DNA of 42,819 bases, from positions 1 to 42,819 of the forward strand of contig JASEHH010000022.1 of the NCBI GenBank assembly GCA_030017685.1, given 5' to 3'. The notes beneath the pieces were generated by a model, which ran no database searches, had not been told where the DNA came from, and was given only the letters and a program-made list of their open reading frames with translations. Positions within the stretch are counted from its first letter, which is position 1; each line of letters opens with the position of its first letter. Below, in pieces: positions 22,623 to 30,661 of this stretch. A program made the translations under genes and the position numbers. The DNA is from Thermodesulfobacteriota bacterium (GTDB lineage: Bacteria > Desulfobacterota > BSN033 > UBA1163).

Positions 22623-24335
22623 ATGCCAGAGATGATCGGATTGGATATTGGTTCTCATTCCATTAAATTGGTGGGGCTGAAAAAGACCTCCAAGGGGCCT
22701 TTCCTGACCTGTTTCGGGATGAAGAAGATTCCCCAGGGCATTGACAAAGAGGATATCAGCTCTATTTCCATCCTTCTCAAAGATCTATCCGAGGAAACCG
22801 GCATTAAAACGAAGAAGGTAATGCTTACGGTTTCCGGTTCGGGAATCCATATTCGACGGATGACCATGCCTTCCATCCCCAAAAAGGAGTTGAACCAGGC
22901 CCTGCGCTGGGAAATAAAAGAACACCTCCCCTTCCCTGTCGAAACAGCCCGGATTCAATATCACATCCTTGGAGAATTCGTCGAGGATGGGGCAAAAAAA
23001 CTGGACTTGCTAACCGTGGTCTGTCCGAATGACCTCGTTGACCGAACGCTCTCCATCGCCAACAGCGCCGGGCTTCAGGTCACTCATCTCGATGTGAGCG
23101 CTTTTGCCCTCTGGAATACGCTTTTCACCTATGATCGATTGAAAATCGGGGAGACCATCGGTCTGATCGACCTTGGATCGGAGAAGATGAGCCTCTACCT
23201 TTTTAAGGATGAAATTCTCCAATTCGGCCGGGAGATTACACCGGCCGGGGATGACCTCACCCGGGCCATTACAGAAGGAATTCCCTTCGAAAGAGACCTC
23301 ATTTTCCTCCATGAAAAGGCTGAGAGGATAAAGGAGGGAGTGGGAATCCCCTCCGGGCATTCTGAAGAAAAAGAGATAGATGAACCGATCGACCTGTCGA
23401 AGATCTCCTTTCTGATGAGGCCTGTTCTCGAAAGATGGGCAGGAGAAATAGGACGCTCCCTCGATTACTACCGAAACCAGTTCTATGGGGAGAAAATTGA
23501 CAGAATTCTTCTCACGGGAGGAGGCGCCCATTTGAAGAATTTCGCCTCCTACCTCGAAGGCGAACTCCGGCTTCCTGTCGAGTGTTTTAACCCGTTGAAA
23601 GAGACGCTTTATGATGCGAAGACGATCGATGCCGGAGCACTGGATCAGGTGGGTTCCATGTTCACCAATGCTGTTGGCGTGGCGCTCTCTGAACCGAAAC
23701 AGATCGAATTCCTTCCAGTCAAAGAGCCATTCTGGTATAAGTTTCAAAACGAGAAATGGATTTTTATAACGGCTTTTTCAGTTACCGCCCTTGTCTTCCT
23801 CGGGATCATCTATCACACCACTTCACAGGTGACCACTCTTGAAAGGGAGCGGGCCGAGAAGATGGCGAAGGTAACAAAGCTGGAAGACCTCCGGTCCAAA
23901 CTGACGACACTGAAGGAGAAAGAGTTAAGGATGAAACAGGACCTTTCTCTCTTTCCATCTTCCACGATCACTGCCGGACCTTACCGCGAGGTATTGAAAG
24001 AAGTGATCAAAATGATTCCGGCAAATGTTACCCTGACGCACCTCGAAGTTCAGTCCGGAGCAAAACCTTTGGGAAAGACCCCGCAGGCTTCAAAACCCCA
24101 GGAGGGAGAATCACGGGAGAATGGAAAGAAGGTTCTTCATCTCACCGGCCTTGCCTTCGGAAATGATATTCACTGCCTTACAGCCATCGCCCAGATCATT
24201 GAAGGACTCGAGAGGTCACCACTGTTCAGCCATGTGAAATTAATTTCCACAGATGAAAATAAATTGTATAATCAGTTGGCCGTTGAATTCGATATCGCTT
24301 GTGACATCGATATTCCCAATAAGGGAAAGGATTGA
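22623..24335 (+). CDS. pilM-pilN fusion: PilM-PilN fusion protein of the type IV/MSHA pilus alignment complex
   Basis: The product is 570 residues. Residues 1 to about 355 are PilM, an actin-like ATPase fold (MIGLDIGSHSIKLVGL, SIPKKELNQALRWEIKEHLPF, IGLIDLGSEKMSLYLF, ILLTGGGAHLKNF). The chain continues into IEFLPVKEPFW, the counterpart of the INLLP cytoplasmic peptide with which PilN docks onto PilM. A single membrane span follows (about 377-397, WIFITAFSVTALVFLGIIYH), then a coiled coil and a periplasmic PilN domain. PilM and PilN are normally separate proteins that bind each other. AGGAGAT lies seven bases before the ATG. It links the cytoplasmic motor with the periplasmic PilOP complex. 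Confidence 0.92.
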   Translation: MPEMIGLDIGSHSIKLVGLKKTSKGPFLTCFGMKKIPQGIDKEDISSISILLKDLSEETGIKTKKVMLTVSGSGIHIRRMTMPSIPKKELNQALRWEIKEHLPFPVETARIQYHILGEFVEDGAKKLDLLTVVCPNDLVDRTLSIANSAGLQVTHLDVSAFALWNTLFTYDRLKIGETIGLIDLGSEKMSLYLFKDEILQFGREITPAGDDLTRAITEGIPFERDLIFLHEKAERIKEGVGIPSGHSEEKEIDEPIDLSKISFLMRPVLERWAGEIGRSLDYYRNQFYGEKIDRILLTGGGAHLKNFASYLEGELRLPVECFNPLKETLYDAKTIDAGALDQVGSMFTNAVGVALSEPKQIEFLPVKEPFWYKFQNEKWIFITAFSVTALVFLGIIYHTTSQVTTLERERAEKMAKVTKLEDLRSKLTTLKEKELRMKQDLSLFPSSTITAGPYREVLKEVIKMIPANVTLTHLEVQSGAKPLGKTPQASKPQEGESRENGKKVLHLTGLAFGNDIHCLTAIAQIIEGLERSPLFSHVKLISTDENKLYNQLAVEFDIACDIDIPNKGKD

Positions 24336-24355
24336 AAGAGGAGAAACCTTAACCC

Positions 24356-24922
24356 ATGGCACTGAAAAGCAGAGAAAAGATACTATTCTTTCTGGTCATC
24401 ATCGCCGCCGCCATCTTTCTATTCGATCGTCTCTATTACACACCTCAGAATCGCAAGGTTCTGAGTCTAAAAGGGGAAGTCAAGGCGGCAGACTTGAAGC
24501 TGAGCGAACTCTCTCTACTGACCCAGGGTCTCGAAACAACAGAAACCATGATCGCTCAGATGGAAAAAGAGCTCACAAGTTTAGGTGAGCGGACGCTCAG
24601 GGGGGAGGAGTTCAAGGCCTTCTTAAAACATCTGGCCAGGGAGAGCGACCCTCTGCAGATGAAGGTCATCTCTCTTGCACCTTCAGAGGAAAAGATTTCT
24701 CCGCACGAAGAGAAAAAAGGATTAGTCCCCACAGATTCAAGAAAGGTGACTGTTCAGGTTATCCTCCATTCCACCTTTGCCAAATTAGAGGCTTATTTGA
24801 AGGGAATTGAGGAGCTTCCATTTCTAATCCAGATTGATAGCCTTCAAATTCAGAGAAATGACGAGGCTCACCCCCTCTTAAAAGTGACACTGGGTCTGAA
24901 GATGTATATTATTACGTTGTAA
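24356..24922 (+). CDS. pilO-like: PilO-like type IV pilus inner-membrane alignment protein
   Basis: The product is 188 residues with a short cytoplasmic start, one membrane span (REKILFFLVIIAAAIFLFDRLYY, about 6-28), a coiled-coil stretch (28-80) and a periplasmic ferredoxin-like domain (KVTVQVILHSTFAKLEAYLK, then ELPFLIQIDSLQIQ). This architecture and its position between PilN and PilP identify it as PilO or the related GspM/MshJ. PilO forms a heterodimer with PilN. The gene follows 20 bp after the fusion gene. Confidence 0.88.
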   Translation: MALKSREKILFFLVIIAAAIFLFDRLYYTPQNRKVLSLKGEVKAADLKLSELSLLTQGLETTETMIAQMEKELTSLGERTLRGEEFKAFLKHLARESDPLQMKVISLAPSEEKISPHEEKKGLVPTDSRKVTVQVILHSTFAKLEAYLKGIEELPFLIQIDSLQIQRNDEAHPLLKVTLGLKMYIITL

Positions 24923-24930
24923 TTCTCCTT

Positions 24931-24973
24931 TCACCTCCCTCTCCCCGCCGGGGAGAGGGGAAGGGTGAGGGGA
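24931..24973. repeat. CCCTCACCC...CTCTCCCC-type palindromic repeat, copy 2
   Basis: CCCTCTCCCC (24937-24946) pairs perfectly with GGGGAGAGGG (24950-24959) around a GCC loop; flanks CACCTCC and GGGTGAGGGG complete the motif. No U tract follows, so it is not an intrinsic terminator. Confidence 0.75.
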
Positions 24974-24987
24974 CTGGAGGGAATTTC

Positions 24988-25428
24988 GTGGCTCGACATC
25001 AAAGCATCATTCTTATTTTAGTGACCGTCTTTGTTTCTATGACCCCTTTGATGGAGACAGGAGAGGTTCACGCACAATTGAAGAAAAAACCTTCCCTGTT
25101 CCAGGAGACCCGAAAAGACCCGTTCTCTCTTCCCCCTGGAGTCCGTCTCTTTTCAAAGGAGATCCCTGTTCAGGAGAACAAAAGGATTCTTCAAGCAACG
25201 GAAGAAGTGAAACCTGTTGAAGTCCCGTTAAAGCTAAAGGCTATTTTAATCGGCGACCATGTCCGGCTCGCATCGATTGACCGATCGATCGTGACCGTCG
25301 GAGATTTGGTCAATGATGAGAAGGTTCTCGAAATACGGCCCGATCGGGTCATTCTCGGAAAAGAAGGCAAAAAGAGGACAATCTTGTTGGAACAGAGTCC
25401 AGTGAAATTAAAGGTTGAAGAGAGATAA
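24988..25428 (+). CDS. pilP-like: PilP-like type IV pilus periplasmic protein
   Basis: The start is GTG with GGAGGG upstream. The product is 146 residues with a signal sequence (about residues 6-31, ending VHAQ) that may serve as signal or anchor. It has the PilP/GspC-type beginning of the folded part, ETRKDPFSLPPGV, and a compact beta domain (LKAILIGDHVRLASIDRSIV, VGDLVNDEKVLEIRPDRVIL). PilP links the inner-membrane PilNO complex to the secretin; the secretin gene is next in the pathway but is separated here by a GIY-YIG cassette. Confidence 0.87.
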   Translation: MARHQSIILILVTVFVSMTPLMETGEVHAQLKKKPSLFQETRKDPFSLPPGVRLFSKEIPVQENKRILQATEEVKPVEVPLKLKAILIGDHVRLASIDRSIVTVGDLVNDEKVLEIRPDRVILGKEGKKRTILLEQSPVKLKVEER

Positions 25429-25439
25429 CCTCATTCCCT

Positions 25440-25885
25440 CTGAGCCCTTCGACTCACCGTTCGCCCTGAGGCTCTCGAAGGGTGAACCTATTGAGGGGCA
25501 AAGGACGAGTAGATCGATATTATTAATGGCTGAAAGAAGCAAGAGGTAATAGGAACATGAGTTTTTGGGTTTACATTTTGTGCTGTGCCGACAACTCCTA
25601 CTACACCGGTCATACGGATAATCTTGAGGAGCGCATAGCAAAACATCAATCTGGTGAAATCGAAGGCTATACTTCGACTCGTCTTCCGATTAGACTGCTG
25701 TTTTCAGAGGAATTCCCCACTCGAGAGGAAGCATTATCATGTGAGCGACAGATTAAAGGTTGGAGTCGGAGGAAAAAAGAAGCAATGATGCGGGAAAATT
25801 GGGCGGAGGTATCCCAATTGGCTCGCCGATATCACCCGGTTCGACAAGCTCACCACAGGCTTCGAGAGCCTCAGGGTGAACGGCC
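25440..25885. mobile_element. GIY-YIG cassette 1: nuclease gene bounded by TTCGAC/GTGAACGG repeats
   Basis: The left repeat (25440-25500) holds GAGCCCTTCGACTCACCG, TTCGCCCTGAGGCTCTCG and AAGGGTGAACC. The right repeat (25833-25885) holds GGTTCGACAAGCTCACC and CTTCGAGAGCCTCAGGGTGA, the same elements. Roughly 60 bases of the left repeat are nearly identical at 30080-30140. The cassette splits the pilP-like and secretin genes. Confidence 0.75.
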
Positions 25886-25913
25886 TATCATTACCTCTGC
25901 TAAAGTCGGTTGA
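25557..25913 (+). CDS. GIY-YIG nuclease domain protein (UPF0213/YhbQ-like), copy 1
   Basis: The product is 118 residues. Residues 1-85 are a complete small GIY-YIG domain: WVYILCCADNSYYTGHTDNL (GIY and YIG replaced by VYI and YTG, as usual in this branch), the catalytic Arg in LEERIAKH, and the metal-binding Glu in CERQIKGWSRRKKEAM. The remaining residues are encoded by the flanking repeat (HPVRQAHHRLREPQGE), so the C-terminus is probably not functional sequence. AATAGGAAC precedes the ATG. Stand-alone GIY-YIG proteins of this type have unclear biological roles. Its linkage to repeats that also occur alone suggests it may be involved in their spread. Confidence 0.88.
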   Translation: MSFWVYILCCADNSYYTGHTDNLEERIAKHQSGEIEGYTSTRLPIRLLFSEEFPTREEALSCERQIKGWSRRKKEAMMRENWAEVSQLARRYHPVRQAHHRLREPQGERPIITSAKVG

Positions 25914-25940
25914 ACCTTATTAAAAATAAGGAGAAAAAAT

Positions 25941-27596
25941 ATGAAAGCCAAAATGCTATTTATATCTTTTCTATGTCTCTTATGGGCTGTAGGGTGTGCG
26001 GCCCCTCCGAAAAAGGAGCGGACTCAATTGCCTTCTCAGAAGGTGGAGCCCTCGAAACCCCAGCCGCCTCCTGAAGAGAAATTGAAGGAACTGGTCATTC
26101 CCCAGAGAGAGGAAGCCAAAAAGGTGCCTGAAAAACTCTACTCCTTCTTTGCACGGGACTCAAATATTCAGGATATCCTTTTAGCCTTCTCAAAAGAGAG
26201 TGATTACAATATCGTCATCGATCCCGAGCTGAGCGGCAAGGTGACTATCGATCTAAAGCGGGTAACCCTGAAGGAGGCTCTCGATGCCATTCTCTTTCCA
26301 CTGGGATGGATCTATCGGATCGAAGGAAAATTTATCAAGATCATGCGACCCCAGCTGGAGTCACGGTTTTTCACGCTCAATTATCTCGCCACCAAACGTA
26401 GCGGAAAAAGGGAGATCTACGCCAGCACAGGAGGAGGGTTACAAACCGGCGCCCTTCCAGGAACGCAGGCGTCCACCAGTTCATCCGGCACCAGAACAGG
26501 GTTCAGCGACCTCGTGAGTGTGGATGAAATGGACCTCTGGAGAGACATCCAGAAAGGTTTGGAAGCCATTGTTTTTGGTTCGGTTGAGGAAAAAACTGCA
26601 TCAGATGCCGAGAAAGTAGCCTGGACGCGGGTGGATGGAAAAGGGAAAAAATTGATCATCAATAAGTCGACCGGTGTCATACTGGTGACTGATTACCCGA
26701 TTAACCTGAACAAGATCGCCTCCTATCTGGAAACAGTCGAGGGAAGTTCACAGAGACAGGTCACCATACAGGCCAAGATTTTCGAAGTCATCCTCTCCGA
26801 TGAGAATAAGGAGGGCATCAACTGGAAGGTGATCGAGGGGCTTCCCCGTTCCGTTAACCTCGCCTGGGGGCTTACCGATAAAATAGGAACAACGGGATTT
26901 CCTGGAGGCTCCACCACTACTTCCACCATTACTGCCTTGGGGACAACAACCGCAGGGACGATTCAGGCTCCGGGGACTTTTAAAATAAAACCTTTCGGAG
27001 GCACCCTTGCCATTGGCGCTGGTGATGTTGCCCTTTCAGACATCATGCAGGCAATAGCCGAGCAGGGAGATGTCAAGGTTCTCTCCAGCCCGATGATTTC
27101 CACGCTCAATAATCAGAAGGCCATCATCCGGGTTGGAAACCAGGATGTCTTCTTCATTACAGGCGCCGTGGCGACCCAGACGACAGTGACCCAGATTATT
27201 CAGCCTATGACGATCGATGTCGGAATCATTCTTGATGTGACCCCCCAGATTGCGGAGGACGGAACAATTATTATGAACATCCACCCCAGCATCACGGAAA
27301 AGACAGGAGAGAAGGTGACTCCGGATGGAAGAACTACTTTTCCGCTACTGAGCGTAAGAGAGACCGATACGACGGTGAGGGTGAAGGATGGCCAGACGAT
27401 CATCATCGCAGGCCTGATGCAGGAGAAGAACGAGGAGTCCTATATCGGCGTTCCCGTTCTTCATTCCATCCCGTTGCTGGGAGGGTTATTCCGCTACAGG
27501 ACCGAAAAGAAAAGGATCGCAGAGCTGGTAATCATGATCACCCCCACCCTTCAAGTAGGAAAGAAAGTGGAGGATTTTACTAATAAAAGTCGCTAA
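25941..27596 (+). CDS. mshL-like: MSHA/type IV pilus lipoprotein secretin (MshL/PilQ/GspD family)
   Basis: The product is 551 residues with a lipoprotein signal (LLWAVGC, modified Cys about residue 19). The N-terminal STN/N0-like domain is FARDSNIQDILLAFSKESDY to KEALDAIL. The secretin core is at about 270-545: VKVLSSPMISTLNNQKAIIR, VGIILDVTPQIAEDGTIIM, and VRVKDGQTIIIAGLMQEK followed by VPVLHSIPLLGGLFRY. It forms the outer-membrane gate for the pilus. The lipidated N-terminus and the next two genes favour the MSHA (MshL) subtype over PilQ. AAGGAG lies 9 bases before the ATG. Confidence 0.92.
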   Translation: MKAKMLFISFLCLLWAVGCAAPPKKERTQLPSQKVEPSKPQPPPEEKLKELVIPQREEAKKVPEKLYSFFARDSNIQDILLAFSKESDYNIVIDPELSGKVTIDLKRVTLKEALDAILFPLGWIYRIEGKFIKIMRPQLESRFFTLNYLATKRSGKREIYASTGGGLQTGALPGTQASTSSSGTRTGFSDLVSVDEMDLWRDIQKGLEAIVFGSVEEKTASDAEKVAWTRVDGKGKKLIINKSTGVILVTDYPINLNKIASYLETVEGSSQRQVTIQAKIFEVILSDENKEGINWKVIEGLPRSVNLAWGLTDKIGTTGFPGGSTTTSTITALGTTTAGTIQAPGTFKIKPFGGTLAIGAGDVALSDIMQAIAEQGDVKVLSSPMISTLNNQKAIIRVGNQDVFFITGAVATQTTVTQIIQPMTIDVGIILDVTPQIAEDGTIIMNIHPSITEKTGEKVTPDGRTTFPLLSVRETDTTVRVKDGQTIIIAGLMQEKNEESYIGVPVLHSIPLLGGLFRYRTEKKRIAELVIMITPTLQVGKKVEDFTNKSR

Positions 27597-27599
27597 TTT

Positions 27600-27745
27600 A
27601 AAGGTTAGGGTAACGATGCCCGTATCGTCATTCGGTTACGATGTTCGTCTCCTAAATCTTTAACCGTAACCATTTGACGATATACGAAACGCCTGCCTGC
27701 CGGTAGGCAGGGGCTTCGTAACCACTACCGAAACCAAGGATTATC
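27600..27745. repeat. Inverted word array with GCCTGCC...GGCAGG palindrome before mshM-like gene
   Basis: CGTATCGTCATTCGGTTACG (27622-27641) is similar to the reverse complement of CGTAACCATTTGACGATATA (27664-27683). Then CGCCTGCCTGCCGGTAGGCA forms a strong hairpin. It occupies nearly the whole 165-bp gap in the pilus operon. Confidence 0.5.
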
Positions 27746-27761
27746 TGGGGTCTTAAAAGAG

Positions 27762-28853
27762 ATGTATCTCGAATTTTATGGCTTAAAAGAAAAACCCTTT
27801 TCGCTGACGCCGGATCCGCAGTTTCTCTATATGAGTGAGAGCCACCGGACAGCGATCGATTCCCTCCTCTACGGAATTCGGCAAAGGGAGGGATTCATGG
27901 TCGTCACCGGTGATATTGGAACCGGAAAAACGACCATTTGCCGGAGCCTTCTCGATAAATTGGACAGAAATGTGAAAACAGCGGTCATCTTCAACTCCTT
28001 CCTCACAGAAGGAGAACTGCTGCGGGCGATCCTTCAGGACCTTGGATTTGCTTCCATTGGAAGATCAAAAACAGAACGGATTGATGCCCTGAATCGATTT
28101 CTCCTTGAACAATTGTCCCAGGAGGAACATGTGCTCCTCATCATTGATGAAGCGCAAAACCTTTCCATCCCGGTCCTGGAACAGATCCGGATGCTCTCCA
28201 ATCTGGAGACGACCAAAGAGAAAATGCTTCAGATCATCCTGTTCGGTCAATTAGAATTGAACCAGAAACTTCGGTCCGTCAAATTAAAACAATTGAACCA
28301 GCGGATTGCCATCCGTCACCACATCCTTCCCCTCAACCGGGAGGAGACCGAATCATACATTTACCAGCGCCTCACCGTGGCGGGGTCGCACGGGAGCGTC
28401 ACCTTCTCAAAATCTGCGTTGAATGAAATCTACCGTTTTTCGCAGGGGATTCCCAGACTGATTAATCTTCTCTGTGATCGCACCCTCATCGGGGGCTTCG
28501 TTGATGAAACCTATCATATCGACAAGGGGGTGGTTAGTAAGGCGATAAAGGATCTTGGAGGAAAGGAAGTGATTACTCCGACCTATCCATCATTCGCCTG
28601 GTCAAGATATTTTCCCCCCCTTCGCATCTTTCTTCTAATCATCCTGTGTCTTCTATTGACGGGCATGATACTGCTGAATTATGATCCTCCCCCTTCCCTT
28701 CAGAGGACCCAAAATCTGATTCGTGATCAGTTTGAAAAGGTCTATCTCAAAATAGCAGGTGAAACCCCGCCTTCCCCCACCACGAATCCATCGGGCCATA
28801 GGATAGAACCTTCAAAAGAAACGGTGAGGACCTCCCTGGAGGAAACAAGATGA
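27762..28853 (+). CDS. mshM-like: AAA ATPase of the MSHA pilus/ExeA family (MshM-like)
   Basis: The product is 363 residues. It starts MYLEFYGLKEKPFSLTPDP, the near-invariant opening of ExeA/GspA/MshM proteins. Walker A is GDIGTGKTT (50-58), Walker B HVLLIIDEAQNL, and a sensor region FGQLELNQKLRSVKLKQLNQ follows. A membrane span lies at about 287-307, with a short periplasmic tail lacking the peptidoglycan-binding domain of ExeA. Such ATPases help secretin assembly or insertion through peptidoglycan. The stop overlaps the next start (ATGA). Confidence 0.9.
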   Translation: MYLEFYGLKEKPFSLTPDPQFLYMSESHRTAIDSLLYGIRQREGFMVVTGDIGTGKTTICRSLLDKLDRNVKTAVIFNSFLTEGELLRAILQDLGFASIGRSKTERIDALNRFLLEQLSQEEHVLLIIDEAQNLSIPVLEQIRMLSNLETTKEKMLQIILFGQLELNQKLRSVKLKQLNQRIAIRHHILPLNREETESYIYQRLTVAGSHGSVTFSKSALNEIYRFSQGIPRLINLLCDRTLIGGFVDETYHIDKGVVSKAIKDLGGKEVITPTYPSFAWSRYFPPLRIFLLIILCLLLTGMILLNYDPPPSLQRTQNLIRDQFEKVYLKIAGETPPSPTTNPSGHRIEPSKETVRTSLEETR

Positions 28854-30016
28854 GTCTGATCATGGATGCCCTTAAGAAGGCCCAGCAGCATCGATCGAAA
28901 GAATCTAAAGGGGGACCATTCTTTAAGCAAGGCCGGGGCAATAGGGGGCCTGATAAAAGGGGCTGGATCATCATTGGTGGTTCAGTCGCAGGCATTCTCG
29001 TTCTCCTGCTGGTCTTCTGGTGGGTTTTTCTAATGGACTCGACTCCCCCACCCCAGCAAACCGTCAGGCTCGTCGAGATGAAGCCCACGCTCCCGGAAGC
29101 CGAAAAAATTTCTCCGGAGGTCAGAAAAGAAGCGGAGAAGCCGGCGCCAATGGAAGAACCGAAACTATCTCCTCCTGAAGTCCAACCATCTCCCCCGCAA
29201 ATCCTCAAAGAAAATGAGCCTGCCGTCGAAAAGAGAAAGGAAGAAAAAATATCGATCAAACCGATCCCTGAAAAGAGGATAACCAGAGCTGCTAAACAGG
29301 AAAAAAAGGCGACAGTTGAAGAAAAGTCACCATCGCCATCGCCTCCTCCGCCTCCCCAAAAAGAGGAGGCTACCCCTCCATCTGTCAGGACAGGACAGGA
29401 AGGCGGAAAGGATCATCTTCTAACCACAGAAATCATTCACTATTTCAATTTGGGAGTCTCTTTCCACAATCGGGGAGAGATGGCCAAAGCGATCCAAGCC
29501 TACCAGAAGGTGATTGAGATGGACCCCGCCTATGTTGAGGCTTATAACAATCTCGGAATTATCTATCAGGAGTTGGGTGATTTTGAAAGCGCGCTAAAAA
29601 CCTATCGGAGGGCCATCGAAATCAGTCCTAAATATGAGAAGGGGCTTAATAACATCGGGATACTTCTCCATCTCAAGGGAGAGGATGAAAAAGCGCTGGA
29701 GGCGTTCAACAAAGTCCTTGCCATCAACCCAAATCATATTGAAAGCCACATCAATCTCGGGACGCTCTATAAGAAGAAAGGGCAATCTGAGAAAGGGATC
29801 GAATCATACCAGAAAGCCCTTGCCATCAACCCCCATCATGTGGAGACGCATTACAACCTGGGGCTCCTCTATGAACAGATGGGGAAGACTGACCTGGCCA
29901 TCCATCACTATCAGCAATTTGTCCTCTTGTCTTCAGGTTCCTATCCGGAACTGGTTTCGAGGGTCAAGAGGCATCTTAGAGAACTGATGAAATTAAGAAA
30001 CAAAAATGGTAAATAA
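28850..30016 (+). CDS. mshN-like: MshN-like TPR protein of the MSHA pilus system
   Basis: The product is 388 residues. The N-terminus MSLIMDALKKAQQHRS is shared with GspB/MshN-type partners of ExeA-like ATPases. One membrane span (about 39-62) is followed by a long Pro/Glu/Lys-rich periplasmic linker (65-185) and then about four TPR units (190-330: YFNLGVSFHNRGEMAKAIQA, AYNNLGIIYQELGDFESALK, GLNNIGILLHLKGEDEKALE, HYNLGLLYEQMGKTDLAIHH). It probably bridges the MshM ATPase and the secretin across the periplasm. It overlaps the preceding gene by 4 bp. Confidence 0.87.
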   Translation: MSLIMDALKKAQQHRSKESKGGPFFKQGRGNRGPDKRGWIIIGGSVAGILVLLLVFWWVFLMDSTPPPQQTVRLVEMKPTLPEAEKISPEVRKEAEKPAPMEEPKLSPPEVQPSPPQILKENEPAVEKRKEEKISIKPIPEKRITRAAKQEKKATVEEKSPSPSPPPPPQKEEATPPSVRTGQEGGKDHLLTTEIIHYFNLGVSFHNRGEMAKAIQAYQKVIEMDPAYVEAYNNLGIIYQELGDFESALKTYRRAIEISPKYEKGLNNIGILLHLKGEDEKALEAFNKVLAINPNHIESHINLGTLYKKKGQSEKGIESYQKALAINPHHVETHYNLGLLYEQMGKTDLAIHHYQQFVLLSSGSYPELVSRVKRHLRELMKLRNKNGK

Positions 30017-30072
30017 CCACGTTGGTTCTTTGAAGCTTGCGGTGGGCAAAGGTGGCTCCTCAGATATAACTA

Positions 30073-30543
30073 ACCGTTCACCCTGAGCCCTTCGACTCAC
30101 CGTTCGCCCTGAGGCTCTCGAAGGGTGAACCTATTGAAGGGCAAATGGCAGGCCCTTCGACTGCCGTTCGTCCTGAGCTTGTCGAAGGAGAACGGCGGTT
30201 CAGGACACGCAGGTTGAGCTTCTGGAGATTGAATGAACATGAGTTTTTGGGTATACATTCTACGATGCGCCGATAGCTCCTACTATACCGGCCATACAGA
30301 TAATCTCGAGGAGCGAATAGCAAAACATCAAACGGGTGAAATTGAAGGTTATACTTCAACCCGACTTCCGGTAAAACTACTCTTTTCAGAGGAATTTCCT
30401 ACTCGGGATGAGGCATTTGCCTGTGAGCAACAGATTAAAGGTTGGAGCCGGAGAAAAAAGGAAGCAATGATGCGAGGGGATTGGGCCGGGGTGTCTCGAT
30501 TAGCTCGTCAACGTCACCCTTCGAGAACCTCAGGGTGATCGGT
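30073..30543. mobile_element. GIY-YIG cassette 2: nuclease gene bounded by TTCGAC/GTGAACGG repeats
   Basis: The left flank (30073-30204) has two tandem repeat units: one nearly identical to the left repeat of cassette 1, and a second with CTTCGACTGCCGTTCGTCC and TGAGCTTGTCGAAGGAGAAC. The right flank (30514-30543) is short: CACCCTTCGAGAACCTCAGG. It separates the mshN-like and mshE-like genes of one operon. Confidence 0.75.
30233..30538 (+). CDS. GIY-YIG nuclease domain protein (UPF0213/YhbQ-like), copy 2
   Basis: The product is 101 residues (from 30233; the second Met at 30239 aligns with the start of copy 1). It aligns without gaps to copy 1 over residues 3-92 with roughly 85 % identity by eye. 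The VYI/YTG core, the Arg in LEERIAKHQTGE and the Glu in CEQQIKGWSRRKKEA are all intact. The C-terminal HPSRTSG is repeat-encoded. The two copies differ mainly by conservative changes, so both appear to have been under selection after duplication or came from separate insertions. Role unknown. Confidence 0.88.
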   Translation: MNMSFWVYILRCADSSYYTGHTDNLEERIAKHQTGEIEGYTSTRLPVKLLFSEEFPTRDEAFACEQQIKGWSRRKKEAMMRGDWAGVSRLARQRHPSRTSG

Positions 30544-30661
30544 GTAGCATTTTCGCGCTAAGACCGGAAGAACCCACTAAGTATGATTTTGTTCTTGAGA
30601 TTATTGGTTTCTTATCTGATGTTTGGTCATGAGTGACCGGCAATTGTCCTCCGGAGGAAAT

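Noticed and set aside
23010-23747. A 245-residue minus-strand open frame opposite the PilM-PilN gene
   Set aside because: Shadow of a well-supported gene; no ribosome-binding site and no recognisable domain.
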